Source of the DNA: Liopterus haemorrhoidalis
Lineage: Eukaryota; Arthropoda; Insecta; Coleoptera; Dytiscidae
Direction of reading: 5' to 3'
DNA length: 64,000 bases
Assembly: GCA_963971575.1 (NCBI GenBank)
Contig: OZ020618.1
Span: 7,132,501 to 7,196,500 of the forward strand
The notes under the pieces are model-generated. The model was not told the DNA's origin. It searched no databases and worked only from the letters and a program-made list of their open reading frames with translations. Made by a program: the position numbers and the translations under genes. Of this stretch, positions 11,438 through 23,839 are shown piece after piece. How positions within the stretch are numbered: the first letter of the stretch is position 1; each line of letters begins with the position of its first letter.

Positions 11438-12522
11438 GAGAGCTTACTGCGTCTGCACTCAAAGCAGTGGCGTGGTGTATGACTTATTATTTTTTTAGTC
11501 CGCTGTGTGTTTGGTACCTTGTTTGTGTTTCGGACCGCCACTGGTAAAATAGCTGAAGTTCGCGTCGATTTGATGACTCATTGTGTTGTTTCGAAAATGA
11601 ACGGACTATAAATTAATTGTTACGATTTTTTAAAATTTAATATGTGCTCAAGAAACGCCCGTGTAGATATAAATTTGTTGCGTATTATTGAGTTAAAGCG
11701 CCCGGCTTGTTTTCCGAGATAACTCGGGATAATAAAGTTTTGTTCAGAACTATTTGAACATTATATCCTTGTTATGTATAATAAATGAATTAAATAAAAT
11801 ATATTGTTTAATTTTAATTTTATGCATCTAAAAATGTAATTAATAAAATATATAATATATTGTGAATAAATCTAAACTACATTGTAATAATTTTGGGAAT
11901 AACCAAATTGTAGTAAAATAAATATTTATAACATATAAATTTCTTTTATTCAGGCTTAAACCTGTTCTAATTTAGTTATAAATTATAAATATTAAGTTTT
12001 TAATTACTAAAGACTCGGTTTATTTTGTTTTGTTTGGTGACATAACGAACATTAACATATCAAAAAAATTTAGGTTTTTGGAAATATAAATTTTATGCGT
12101 ATCCTCTATTGTCAATAACTCAATAACTAGAAGTGTAAGAACTTTTTAAATAAGTTCTTCCTTAATTTTCAGTCTAGATTACTTTTAGACCAAATATTGA
12201 TTCAATTTGAAATTTTTAAAAATTTTTGTCGATAATTTACACTATGTGATTTACACCGATAATGTCAGTATGTGAGAAAATGGCGGATCATATACGTACA
12301 GCCAGGGTTGATATTCAATAGGATAAACAATAAAAAATAATATAAGAATATCAGCATTGCATACGGCTTAAATTATCGGTCTTGTTAATACTATTATACC
12401 TGTTAATGACAATGATTTTAACTGTTAATAATAACAAATAAAGCTATTAGTTGTCAGCTGTCGGGAAATAAAACTTTAAACGAGCCTATAATTCAAGCTT
12501 CTAAATAAAGCTCAATTTGCAG

Positions 12523-13441
12523 GACCATCAAGAAGAAAAATCCAGTCTCCCGGAGAAATAAGGAACACATGTGTGAAATATGTTCAAAAGTATTTCCAAA
12601 CAAACGTAAACTAACCTGCCACAAATATCGACATACAGATAAAACAATTCCCTGCGAAGTTTGTGGACGAAAATTCAAGTCAGGATTCGAAGCAAATTAT
12701 CACAAAAGAAATGTACACGACAAAGAATTTGATGATAAAAAATATGAATGCGATACTTGCGGAAAGAAAATTAAAAATAAATACTATTTTCATATACATC
12801 AAAAAAGACATGTCGGTGACTACATATATAACTGTACAGATTGTACAAAAGGATTTTATTATAAGTTCGAATACCAAGAACATATGAGAGTACAACATAA
12901 CGGTGTTCGTTACATATGTTTTCCTTGTAATAAATCTTTCGTAAATCAGAATTACTTTACCGAACATATGAAGAACCATGATCCGGAACATGTAAAAAGA
13001 AAATATATCTGCGAGAAATGTGATCAAGTATTTTACAATCGAAGTGTTTTACGAGTGCATAAAAGGACACACGAAGATAAAAAATTTATTTGTGATACTT
13101 GCGGTAAAGCAGTTTCTAGTGAAACAAGTTTACGTGATCACAAAATGCTTCATTCTGGAGAGAAACCATTTATTTGCCAAACATGCGGGAAGACATTTAA
13201 TAAGTCATCGTTATTAAAAACTCATATTAGAACTCATACGAATGAAAGACCGTTTTGTTGTAAGGAATGCGGGAAATGTTTTACGCAACAAAGTACTTTA
13301 ATTATACATAATAGATATCATTCTGGAGAACGTCCTCATAAATGTGAAATTTGTGATAAAGCTTTTATTACGAAAACTTTGTTAAAAAATCATTCTAGAA
13401 ATCGGCACGGCACGGCATTAGTTGAAATTTTAATTCCATAA
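12523..13441 (+). CDS. C2H2 zinc-finger cassette 4, alternative terminal exon (10 fingers)
   Basis: The acceptor CAATTTGCAG ends at 12522. The exon starts G + codons (TIKKKNPVSRRNKEH) and gives 305 residues. A basic 15-residue leader precedes ten fingers beginning CEICS, CEVCG, CDTCG, CTDCT, CFPCN, CEKCD, CDTCG, CQTCG, CKECG and CEICD. The C-terminus is HGTALVEILIP, a drifted form of the HGTPLS tail. The only early ATG (12569) is the residue directly before the first zinc cysteine, so an upstream exon is needed for a normal N-terminus. Same splice phase and finger order as its neighbours. Confidence 0.88.
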
Positions 13442-13610
13442 TTTTTTTACGTGTTTCTCCGTGTTGGAAACTGGCGACTAGGCTTCAATTGTAGTTCTGG
13501 ATATATTTTATTTATCTTATGGCTACATCATACAGAAACTTCATATTTTTACATCAAATATTAATGAATTATAAGTAAAAATTAGATATTTGTCAGATTA
13601 GTTAGACTAA

Positions 13611-15185
13611 CGCTACGGTTACAGTGCAAACGTGTTGTCGCGACGTGCAAGATTATTAAAGTGCTAGCAAACCCCTTGCAAACAACGTTGGCAAACTAAT
13701 ATCGAATAAAAATCAATATACATAAGCAGGAATCAATTATTAAAATTTGCATGATTTTGCGTATATTAACAAAACAAAAACGTTTTTTGATTATACCTAG
13801 GAAATCTTAAAAAGCTGCTTAATGCGTGTCGTTTAAAAATTATTATCGGGCCGGATACGGCCCGCGGGCCATATGCTGGACATCAATGGTATAGCTGTTT
13901 CTGGTTATACCTACGAAATCCTAAAAAGCCGCTCAATGCGTGTCGTTTAAAAATTAGTATCGGGCTGGACATGGTACGCGGGCCATTTTATGTTGCGTAA
14001 CATCAATTCAACATACAAAATATGCCCTGCACACAACATTCTTTTATCAAGCCACCATTTTACTGACTGCATAGCTATGGTCACTGGTCACGGTAAGCGA
14101 CCTACGTTGTTTCCCACCACTCAGTTCGTGACCGACCGCATGCCGCAAGACCCGCTAGCACCCAGGAACTTACGTTAAGGCAGAAATTTGGGCTTTTATA
14201 TATATAATAAGGTTGCCTCGTAACTTGTAGTGGTGGGAATAAATAGAGAGACTACGCGTCATCCGTATGCTAACGGGACATCAGTCTTTGTTGTCGTATA
14301 TGTTATATACACATGAAGTTTGATTTTTTGCTATAAATACAAAAATATCGTTTAATTTTTTGATTTTCTACTTGTTTTTATTTCGAAAGGAATGTTTGTT
14401 CGTTCTAAATAAATTTTCTTACATTAATTTTTGATGTGAAGAGAATAATAAGTGAAATATTTCAATATATTAGTTTTAGAGTGTCCCCCCGTAACTACCC
14501 TAATATTCATCAAAAAATGCATAGAACAAATAAGATTTGTTTTCTTATAAACAATTTTTATTGTATAGTTTTTTCTGTTAAGATAGTTCTGTTTATAAAG
14601 GAAATATTTTTTATAACCAAAAAATATGAAAAAGTTTTTTAGTACCAGTTTTAACCCAGAAACATCCCCTAAGAAAGAAAATTTTATCTATTGTACCAAA
14701 TTTCGTTAACGTCCAGCCGTTTTTAAAAACCGATATAACCTCCAATTTTATTAATTACTATATTATTACAGCAATTTGTTTTTCTATTTTTATTTAAATA
14801 TACCTAAAATTATATTTGTATTCGATTTTATTGTTATTTATTAACTATAATACAAATACCCATCACCTTAAATTTGATATAAATCAGTATAAAATTTTTG
14901 TTATCTAATTTTTTGTTTGTTTTCGTCTCATTGACGTTTATGATCTCACAGTGATCTGCCAAAAACTAAAAATATTTTTCAGTATTTTTCATTCACAAAA
15001 ACAAATTAAAATTGTTTAGAGAACGCGTAGGTCGTGCGAAGAAAACAAACACGTTTGAACTTTTAGCGATAAACAGCTATTCGCGCGATTGATAATCTGC
15101 TGTAACCACACATCAATCGACCGAATGCGGACGAGTACGCTCAAAGTACAGTTCGGGCGAACACGTTTTCACTGTAACCGTAGCC
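13611..15185. mobile_element. ~1.6-kb DNA transposon with CTACGGTTACAGTG inverted ends
   Basis: CGCTACGGTTACAGTGCAAA at the left pairs with the complement of TTTTCACTGTAACCGTAGCC at the right. Inside, a segment of about 110 bp (TACCTAGGAAATCTTAAAAA ... CGGGCCGGATACGG) is repeated in tandem at about 13790 and 13908. No transposase frame is seen. The superfamily cannot be assigned. Confidence 0.6.
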
Positions 15186-15461
15186 TAAAGCACGCCGAGG
15201 CTAGTCTTGCTGAAGTCACTTTGAATATCGTGTATTAACGGAATTAAAACAAATGTTCCTTACTAATTTTCTCTCAAATTCACATTCTGAGAACATGTTC
15301 TATCACTTAAATGATTTTCTTATTAGAAATAACATTTTATGACAATAAAAAAATATTTTTTAAACATTATCTACTTATTTTCCTGAATAAAATTCCTAAA
15401 TATTCCTTTTTAAGTTTATTTATTAAAAAAATCGCGAAAATGTAGTATAATATCTTTACAG

Positions 15462-16383
15462 GAATCACGTGGACACTGGGAAGCAACTGAAATTAAATTC
15501 AAATGAAAAATATATATGTCAGACCTGCAATCGAGAGTATACTAATAGAAGGCAGTTCAACAAACATCAAAGAAACCATAAACAACGAACCTACCCATGT
15601 CCAATTTGTGGAAAAACATTTAGATATCCACACCAAGTTAAACGGCACGAAAATACCCATGAGGAATTAAAAGAATATGAGTTTCAGTGTGGAATTTGTA
15701 ATAAAAAATTTTCAGGTCAAAACAATCTGGCCTGTCATATGAAAAGACATGTTAAAAAATTTAGTGTGTGTTGTGAATACTGTGGGAAGGGTTTTTATTC
15801 AAAAACTGAACATCAAACACATTTAGAAGTTATCCATAAAGGTACAAGGTATCAGTGTAAAACTTGTAAAAAATTGTTTAAATCTACGTATTACCTTAAC
15901 GAACATTTAAGGATCCATGATCCAAACTATGTTAAAAAACCTTTCATTTGTGATTATTGTAAAAAGGTTTATGGTGTTGAAAAAAGTCTTATTAAACATG
16001 TACAAACAATCCATCAAAATATTCCAAATAATATATACATGTGCGATATTTGTGGTAAATCCGTTACGAGTCAAACTAGTCTTGATCGCCATCTACGAAT
16101 TCATACTGGAACTAAACCGTTTAAATGTGAGACATGTGATAAAACGTTTACTAGTTCCGGTGGACTTAAAACGCATGCGCTTATACATAGTAACTTAAAA
16201 CCTTTTAGTTGTAAAGAATGTTGTAAAAGTTTTACACAAAAAAGTACACTTAATATTCATATGAGATATCATAGGAATGAGAAACCGTTTAGTTGTGTTT
16301 TTTGTGGTAAAAAGTTTGTTACTAAAACTCTTATGAAATACCATGCGCAAACTCATGAGTATATAAGTGTTACTTCAAGTTAA
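15462..16383 (+). CDS. C2H2 zinc-finger cassette 5, alternative terminal exon (10 fingers)
   Basis: The acceptor ATATCTTTACAG ends at 15461. The exon starts G + codons (NHVDTGKQLKLNSNEKY) and runs 306 residues to TAA. The ten fingers begin CQTCN, CPICG, CGICN, CEYCG, CKTCK, CDYCK, CDICG, CETCD, CKECC and CVFCG. Finger nine keeps the family signature FTQKSTLNIHMRYH. The first ATG is inside finger three, so translation must begin in an upstream exon. No poly(A) signal stands out just downstream. Nuclear DNA-binding role is inferred from family; target unknown. Confidence 0.88.
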
Positions 16384-17944
16384 TTTCTCTAAAAATATCC
16401 AAATACTGCAAAATATAATATTTGATGCTATTTATAATTTTGTTTTTAATTGTTTTGACGCGTCTTAAGTATTTCTGAAAAATACAGCGAGAAGATAGGA
16501 ATTTACTTTGAATAGTTGGTAGGACGGCTGTATTACTTAACAGCAAAAATGAATATAAGAAAAGAAAGTAATCTTCTATGTCCAGCGCAGTTTTTAATGA
16601 GATATAATTTGGGGTGGTATGGAGATATTACTAGTATCGGTCGAAACGTCACGGTTGGCTGACTGAATTTAAATAATTTCACTGTACTTCATTCTAAAGG
16701 TCTTCCGGTCGATTGCTTAGATTCTTTCTTCACCTCACAAGCCGTTAAACACCTCACAACACTCACAGTGTTTATCCCGTTATCGAGGTTCATTCAATTC
16801 ATCACAACTGTCCTCTACATTTCTAGACTACTTCTGGTTCACTACACGCTACCGGGTTTCTGAACCAAAAATGCTTGGGAGTTTCGTCCAACTACTGTGA
16901 TGGTTTACTCACGACTCCCCGTCTCGAACAAGATTTTCCCAGCCCTTTTCTTAAAACTAATAATTTGATCTCTGAACCCAATTTTTTGTGGTTGTAAAAA
17001 TAATCAGTTCTCCAATTAACAACAAAAACCTTTTAACTTATCTTAAAAACTTATATTTCTATTCTCAATAATTCATAACCCAAATAATTAATTTTGACTC
17101 TACCTACGAGGTCCATATCACTGAAAATATATGGTCGCATATCAACATCTGTGTAACATTCGGCCATTTAGTCGAGATAAACGCTGACAAGATTTTAAAC
17201 AAATCATATTATATACGACCATAATTTCTACCCTTGTCTCTAAACAAATCACAAAAAAAAATATATGATAGCTCAACTAATCTTTGAGGATGTTTATCTT
17301 AAAATAGATTAGTTTTATATTTACATAATTTGAATATTTTTAACTAATTGAATAATTTTATTTTAAATAATAATGAAATTTTATTTCTGAAATTACCGCT
17401 CCCACAAGAGATCTATAATCGAAGTATTTCACTTATTATTTAACTGCATAGTATCCGGTCGATTTCGTTCAACATCGTAAATGTTCGGGCGAGACGTTAC
17501 TTTCAAGCGAGTGTGATTCCTTTTTTAATGGATATTTATCAACTTTTTCTTATTTTTCTGGATTATTTGCGTCCTGATTCGCGGATAACGTATACGGATC
17601 TTACATTCAAGTTGAAAAACGAACGACCTTGAATCATAGTTTAATACGTCGCGCGATTTCTAACAAAAACATGCCAAAAGACACAATTTAATTTCCGAAT
17701 CATTGACTGCTATTCGTTTCCACTTCTTCACTTTTGTGCACTATATTATTAAATAACAATAACATTATACAGATTTCGCGCTAGTGGACGAAAGTTGTAT
17801 ATTTAAGTAGCTTAGTGAAAAAAATTGTATAATTTTTGTTAAAATAAAACTTAATAAATCAGTTGATTATTTTAGAAGTAATGTAATTTTCTTCCATGCA
17901 TGCTTTAATTTAACAGAAATATCAAATATTTCTTTTTTTAACAG
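16384..17944. other. Spacer between cassettes 5 and 6, nothing recognised
   Basis: No open frame of note. 16600-16990 is less AT-rich and C/T-rich on the + strand, unlike its surroundings, and could be part of an old retroelement, but no paired terminal repeat was found. Confidence 0.4.
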
Positions 17945-19253
17945 ATATGAAGACATGAAGTACATCAGCAAACAGATAGATGGAGTAGATGATGATATAC
18001 TAAACACAGATGAAGCAAAAATAATAGATCAAGATCTTATAAATCTACTATCAGTAGAAGATGATTGTAGCAAACTAGAAAATATAACAACAACAAACGA
18101 GCACTTCGAAAAACTAATAGAACAACATGAACAGATAATAGAACAAGAGGAAGAGAAAAAGAAGAACGATGTTATTGCAACAGACATAAACGAAGAAGAA
18201 ATAGGAGAGTTAATAACTAAAGAATTTTGTAATAATGAAAATAATAGTACAGATCTTCGAATGACCGAGTCAGATGTTGATGATATTTTGAATGCCCCAG
18301 ATTTAAATGTGATAGATAATGATCTAGATCTTGATGTAGATCTAGATATGGGTTTAAAGTTACTAGAAGAGGAACTTAAATGTCCCTACTGTCAAAAGGA
18401 ATACAAAACTAAGAAGTTACTAACATACCACATAATGTCCCATACAAATGACAAAAAATGGAAATGTGATATTTGCGAGAAAAAATTCAAACATCGCTAT
18501 GAAGTAGCAGTACATAAAAGAACCCATTTACAACCAAGTTTTGAGTGTGAGATATGCTCAAAAAAATTCACACAAAACTCACATTTAACAACCCATAAAA
18601 AGAGACATTTCTCGGATTATGTTGAGTTTTGTGAGCCTTGCCAAAAAGGATTTTATTCACGATCACAATATAGAAATCACGTTAATGTAATCCATAAACA
18701 AGTTTGGCATATTTGTGAAATATGTGGTTGTAAATTGAGTACTAAATCAGCTTTAAAAGATCATATGGCAACACATGATCAACGGACACGTTCTGCCATC
18801 TGTGAGATATGTGGAAAAACATATCTAAACGCGCGTAATTTAAAAAATCATCTTAAAACTCATAAAGAAGATACTGGTTATAGTTGTAAGATTTGTGGGA
18901 AGATGGTTAGTGGAAAAAAGACATTAGAAGTACATTTAAGAACACATACTGGTGAGAAACCAGTTAGTTGTACGATTTGTGATAAATCTTTTGCTTCGAA
19001 AAGTTATTTAAAGTCACATTTAAGAACCCATTCTGGGGTTAAGCCCTATTGTTGTGTTTATTGTAGGAAAAGTTTTAGTCAAAGATCTTCTTTGACTATA
19101 CACATTCGATACCATACTGGGGAACGTCCATACTTATGTACTACTTGCGGAAAGGGTTTTGTGAATAGAACACATTTAAATGGACATCTTAAAACTCATG
19201 AATATAATAAAGTTGACGCTAATACTATGTTTACTCCTCCTGAATTCGTTTAA
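17945..19253 (+). CDS. C2H2 zinc-finger cassette 6, alternative terminal exon (acidic leader, 10 fingers)
   Basis: The acceptor TTTTTTTAACAG ends at 17944. The exon starts A + codons (YEDMKYISKQIDGVDDD) and gives 435 residues. An unusually long, strongly acidic leader of about 140 residues, rich in Asp/Glu with leucine repeats (LDLDVDLDMGLKLLEEEL), could be an activation or protein-contact region. The ten fingers begin CPYCQ, CDICE, CEICS, CEPCQ, CEICG, CEICG, CKICG, CTICD, CVYCR and CTTCG. Finger nine reads FSQRSSLTIHIRYH. The tail differs (EYNKVDANTMFTPPEFV). An in-frame ATG at 17955 lies four codons in; the shared acceptor still favours splicing to an upstream exon. Confidence 0.85.
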
Positions 19254-19340
19254 GTTTGTTTATTAATACAATGTTTTGTAACTGCACACCTAACTACCGC
19301 GGTCGCGGTTACAAACTAACAGTATCGAAGCGAGACAGTT

Positions 19341-19915
19341 CTATGGGTGCGTTTTGTTGTGCCAATTCTGGTTTCGGTTTAATCAGAATACGCGTTTTGT
19401 TGCGACTGCATTCTCATTCTATTCATTCTACTCATTCGATGACTCGAGGTCGAACGACTGGAATGAATAAGTGTGGTGGGGATAAAAAGTAATACATATT
19501 TGAATGCAGTTGTTTTCATTTGGTTTTTAAATGTATTAGAATTAAATTTTGGTATTACTGCTTCAAAATAATTTTTTCTTTTAGGTATTTTCTCATTTTG
19601 TGTCCTAAAATTAATATATACCTATATGATTTTAATATAGTATTGTTAAATCTAAACTTAAAATGTATGTTCAATTCAATTACTCGTTCTTAAACATTAT
19701 GTTCTAGAATATTTGCTTCAAATATAAAGTTTTCTTATTCTGCATTTATTATTTAGATTATCCATTTAGGTGAAATATATTCGTAATTTGTTCTACAACC
19801 ATATGACTTAACCTCCATGCAAGTGTCATTCCATGTTTACTTCACGATCAAAATTGTCGTTTTCTTGCGCATCAGTTCTAGGGTTTCTAACCAGCCATCA
19901 ACAAAACGCACCCTA
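19341..19915. repeat. Possible short inverted-repeat element
   Basis: TATGGGTGCGTTTTGTTG near 19341 is the reverse complement of CAACAAAACGCACCCTATA near 19900. The ~575 bp between are non-coding. Its right edge touches the 5' edge of the dead cassette 7, whose acceptor and first fingers are missing. Confidence 0.4.
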
Positions 19916-19919
19916 TAAT

Positions 19920-20754
19920 AGTCGTAGGAAAAATACATTCCGAAACAAAGTATTCTTGTTATGAGTGTAAAGAATTATTTAGCAATAGTCCTGATTTAAA
20001 AGATCATGCTATTAAAAATCATGATGAAAAGCCAGAGAAACAGTGTGAATTTTATGGGAAATCATATGAAATAAAGACATATTTGAAGAACCATATTTGT
20101 AGGATGCATCTTAAAACTTGTATTATTTGTAAAATTTGTGGTAAACAGTTGACGTCCCGAGTAAGTTTAAGACAGCACATTTTATTACATTATGGGTTTA
20201 AACCTGAAAAATGTCGACATTGTGAGAAATTTTTTGCTAATTTAAGGGTCCATATTCGTAGCCATACAGGTCTAAGACCATTTGTTTGTACATTTTGTGG
20301 AAAATCTTATGCTCAACGAAACCCTTTGGTTATTCACACTAAGTATTATATAGGACAGGGGTCTCCATACTTTTTTAGAGGCGGTCCACATTAATTGAGT
20401 GGTGGGCCGGACAACTTAAATTTAGCTGAACTCTTGGCGCTTGATTTTAGAAACAAACTTGCTAATAACGGTGATATTATTAATAAAAATAATAATTTTA
20501 AGAATTGGGTGTTATTTAGTTATAGGTATGTTTTATTTTGCGAATTTCTGATTATTTTAAGTTGTTGTTTTTATATTAGTAAACTTTTTAAAATATGTTT
20601 ACGGGCCGGATGATATCTTCTTGCCGCATTTGTCCCGCGGGCCATAGTTTGGACACCCCTGACCTCTGATATAGGGCAACGCCCGCATAATTGTGAAATT
20701 TGTAAATCAGGATGTGTTAGTAAAAATACTTTAGATTCTCATAAAAAAATATAA
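19920..20754 (+). pseudogene. C2H2 zinc-finger cassette 7, dead (truncated, transposon-interrupted)
   Basis: Degraded finger coding is visible from about 19945 ([10 protein letters not shown]...) with pieces of six or seven fingers. One finger has CEFYG where a second zinc cysteine should be, and another is shortened ([14 protein letters not shown]). After HTKYYIGQ the frame is broken by a 314-bp insertion (20355-20668) flanked by ATATAGG. It resumes at GQRPHNCEICKS and stops early at 20752-20754. No acceptor in the shared phase remains upstream. It is a former member of the array. Confidence 0.8.
20355..20668. mobile_element. hAT-type MITE inside cassette 7
   Basis: Inserted within the zinc-finger frame between two copies of ATATAGG (20348-20354 and 20669-20675; the adjoining base has drifted from a probable 8-bp duplication). 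The ends CAGGGGTCTCCATAC and the complement of GTTTGGACACCCCTG are inverted repeats of the CAGGGGTGTCC type common in hAT elements. No transposase. Confidence 0.75.
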
Positions 20755-22482
20755 ACATTCCATAATTTAAGATAGTGGCTCTTAACTGGTGATTCGCGGG
20801 GCATTGATGAACTTGTGATAAGTATTTCCCGAAATTACGTATGATTATCGTAAAAATAAGACTTGATTACAAGCCTGTGAGCCCTCTCCCTGCCTGATTT
20901 GCAAAGTATGAAATATTTTATAGTACTAGTGGCAATAGAAAAGTGTTTAAGCTCAACAATTTGTAGAGTCTGATTGTTTTTTCTTGAAAAGGATAGTAAA
21001 ATGGTATAAAAAGTGTTTTGGAAAATTCAGAAAATTTATCGCTACTTCAAAAAGTTAAGAACCATTGCTTAAGGCCTATTTTTCAAACTATGAACGCTCA
21101 TATACAATAAAGTTCAAAAATCTGGATGTCCGAAGTTATACATATATAGGAGTAGGCACACATTTGATGGGTGACCGTGTCGGTGCATACGTTTGAACAT
21201 GGACTGAGTTAGGTAGCTTTAAACACTTCAAGTCGTGATAAATTGTAGTTCAAACTATACTCGCGGCATGGGAGAAGTCCTTGTATTCATTATATTAGAT
21301 TTGCGCCTTAATCATAGAACAGGACTATGAATAAACAATCGCGGCAAGACAAAAGTCCTTGCAATCGATAAAAAAAAACAAGAAAAAAATAAAAAATCTT
21401 TTATAATGCATAAATATTGTTAGATAAGAACAAAATATTTGTTTAATTTGAATGGGATGGTTAAGACTTCATACTGCTCACAAGTTTGTTAATGTTCGAG
21501 GAAACAACTGATGTAGAAACACGCAACGTGTTTTCTAGCTGCGAATCCGTTATTCGCGTCCCTGTTTTTGATTTTACTTCATCCTAGAAAAAAACTACTC
21601 ACATTAGTAAGTGCTTTCAAAGAGCGTTATTCTCTTCTGAGCAAAAGCTGTACTTGTACTTGAGATAAAAATTATGATATAATTGGTCCGGATCTCCGTG
21701 GCTCCAATTCTCTACGCGTAAAAATGTGTTCTTTATGTAAGCTAGTTGCTTGTAAAAACAAAAAAATATTTTCAAATTATTTATTTTTAATTATTATTAT
21801 TTATTAAGTCAAAAGTTCGACTGTTTGGTTTGGGTACGATTTAACTACACAATATTTAAAAAGATATGTTCATTAAAACGAATACTTTGCCCATTCAAAT
21901 AAAAAATATTTAGCATTTATAAATACATCCGAGGAGTACGGCCCTGACAGTGTAGTGATTGACATGTAAATGGTTAGCTCTACAAATTATTCCAGATAAA
22001 TCAATACATAAATCATCCCGTATTTATTTTAATGATATAATCCACTTACCTATGCTCATCCTATACATATCCCACAATTTTCACAATTAAAACAAAAATA
22101 TTATTAATTAACGTAATATCACCAATTCAACTTCTTACTTCGACTGTCAATAAAACAACTAGTGGCATCATATAGACAATATTATAGGTGATAAGGCGAT
22201 CGGCCGGTAAGCACCTGCTGCCTGATTATCGTTGGCATTACAGATAATGAATGACACGCCTCATATTGCAAGTGCGGGTTAATTTAAATTTAAATTGGAA
22301 TATTTTCAAATTTAATACTTAAAAATGCAGTCTTCCAGTACTGGAAATTCGCCTAATTCACTTTATATCAACACACCTCAACAAAAAACATGTGCAAACA
22401 TAACAAAAGAAGGCAACAATAACAAAATATACCCGGACAAAAATCAGAAAAAAAAATACATCCATTTTAAATAAAAATTAAT
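20755..22482. other. Non-coding spacer
   Basis: No gene or clear repeat family is recognised. It contains several A/T runs and moderate-complexity DNA only. Confidence 0.4.
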
Positions 22483-22783
22483 ATAAGCTGTTCACTTTTG
22501 TAAGCACAAACCAAGAGGGAATTTTGTTTTCAATAGTTTGCACCTTTGAAGCTGTATGTCATGTTGGTATTAAAAAATGTCACATTTTTTAAAATGTCGA
22601 TCCATTTGACATATGTCATAATGAAAAATGATATCTTAATTATAATGATCATAACCTTATCAACCTAAAGTCGGTTTTACAGCGTATGGAATATTTTTAA
22701 TTGACATTTAAAGTCAGTAACACACCATAAAAGTAACCAAAATAACCAGATCTAGTGTGTTCTTACAAAAGTGAACAGCTTAT
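22483..22783. mobile_element. MITE family D copy
   Basis: The ~300-bp element has ends ATAAGCTGTTCACTTTTGTA and the complement of TACAAAAGTGAACAGCTTAT. A near-identical copy is at 29478-29778, and one lacking its left end is at 26228-26470. Confidence 0.8.
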
Positions 22784-23539
22784 ACTCAATATATTATTTG
22801 TAGTGTGCGCCAAAACGAATTTTATGCGCATTAAACAATTTGAAATTGCACATAAAATATTATTATTTAAATAAAAAAAATTAAAATGGGCCTAATTATA
22901 ATCATAATATCATTAAACTAAATGTATTTTCGAACAAAAAAAAAACAAAATTTGCCGAACCTGGCGCAGAAAATGCGTTTTTTTTTTAACTTTCTTGGTA
23001 AGCACGAAAACTAAATGCATCCGTTCCTCAAAATTCCATGTTTTCAATATTCGTACAAAAAAAAAAACTAAATTTATAAAACCCGGCCCTGAAGATGTAA
23101 ATATTTTTAAATTTTCTTCACGAATATTTCACAATAAAACATCACAAAAGAACAAATATTTTCTAAATCCATCTCTTAAAATTCCATATTTTCGATTATC
23201 ATACCAAAACTAAATTTAGTAAGAAATTCTAATTTTTTATTTTGTTATAATGCACGAATATTTACTAAATCCGACCGTAAACTTCCATATTTTTTAATTT
23301 TCATATTAAACAATCAAAATTCCTAAAATCTATTGCAAATTTATCTTATTAAGTCTATAAATTGACTTTAAATTGAATATTTAATTTTATAAGAGTATAA
23401 GTGTCTTCTAAATTTTTTTTTCTGTTAAATAATGATACATATTTATATTTATTTAAAAAATATGGATTCTGTTTGCAAACAAGTGCATTATGTTCATTGC
23501 CTCATGAAATAAAATTAGTTTTAGTTGGACAGGAGCAGC

Positions 23540-23839
23540 TAAAAATTAAATATGCAACTTGCAGATACAAGCATATTAGTTCAGTTTTGTTTTTCTGCGA
23601 CAAATGTAATGAACAAACTCGCATAGTAGCAGTTACTTTTTAACTCAAAATATATTCCCATACCTTCCTCTTGTCCAAATCCAAATCTTTTCCCAATCTG
23701 GACTTAATATTAACTTTCCCTCCATTTTTTTTAAGAAAAGAAAAAAACTAAGATGCCTATCTTTGTCCTGTCTTGAATGACAGCCAAAAACACTACAATT
23801 TGTTCTACTTTTACAGTTTTTCACAACTTCTATCGACAT
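23540..23839 (-). pseudogene. THAP-domain zinc-finger fragment, frameshifted
   Basis: On the minus strand from ATG at 23839 the peptide contains NCSVFGCHSRQDKDRHLSFF, closely matching the start of THAP C2CH domains (C-S-x-x-G-C-x-x-R-x-D-K-D ... SF), followed by a conserved-type tryptophan (SPDWEKIW). The frame stops at 23645. About 40 bases further, another frame encodes MRVCSLHLSQKN, matching the downstream C-S-x-H-F zinc-ligand segment of the same domain with F changed to L. The two halves are out of frame and no plausible intron joins them, so it reads as a decayed THAP gene or a THAP-bearing transposase remnant such as a P element. No other part of either is visible. Confidence 0.6.

Noticed and set aside
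16600..17380. C/T-rich block considered as an LTR retrotransposon end
   Set aside because: No second copy, no primer-binding site and no gag-pol frame could be found in the window.
19256..19492. 78-codon open frame just after cassette 6
   Set aside because: Low-complexity (His/Ser repeats from CATTC-type repeats) and partly inside an inverted-repeat element; not protein-like.
23401..23643. 80-codon + strand frame with several cysteines (FCDKCNEQ)
   Set aside because: Overlaps the opposite-strand THAP fragment, lacks an ATG or acceptor, and the cysteine spacing fits no finger class.
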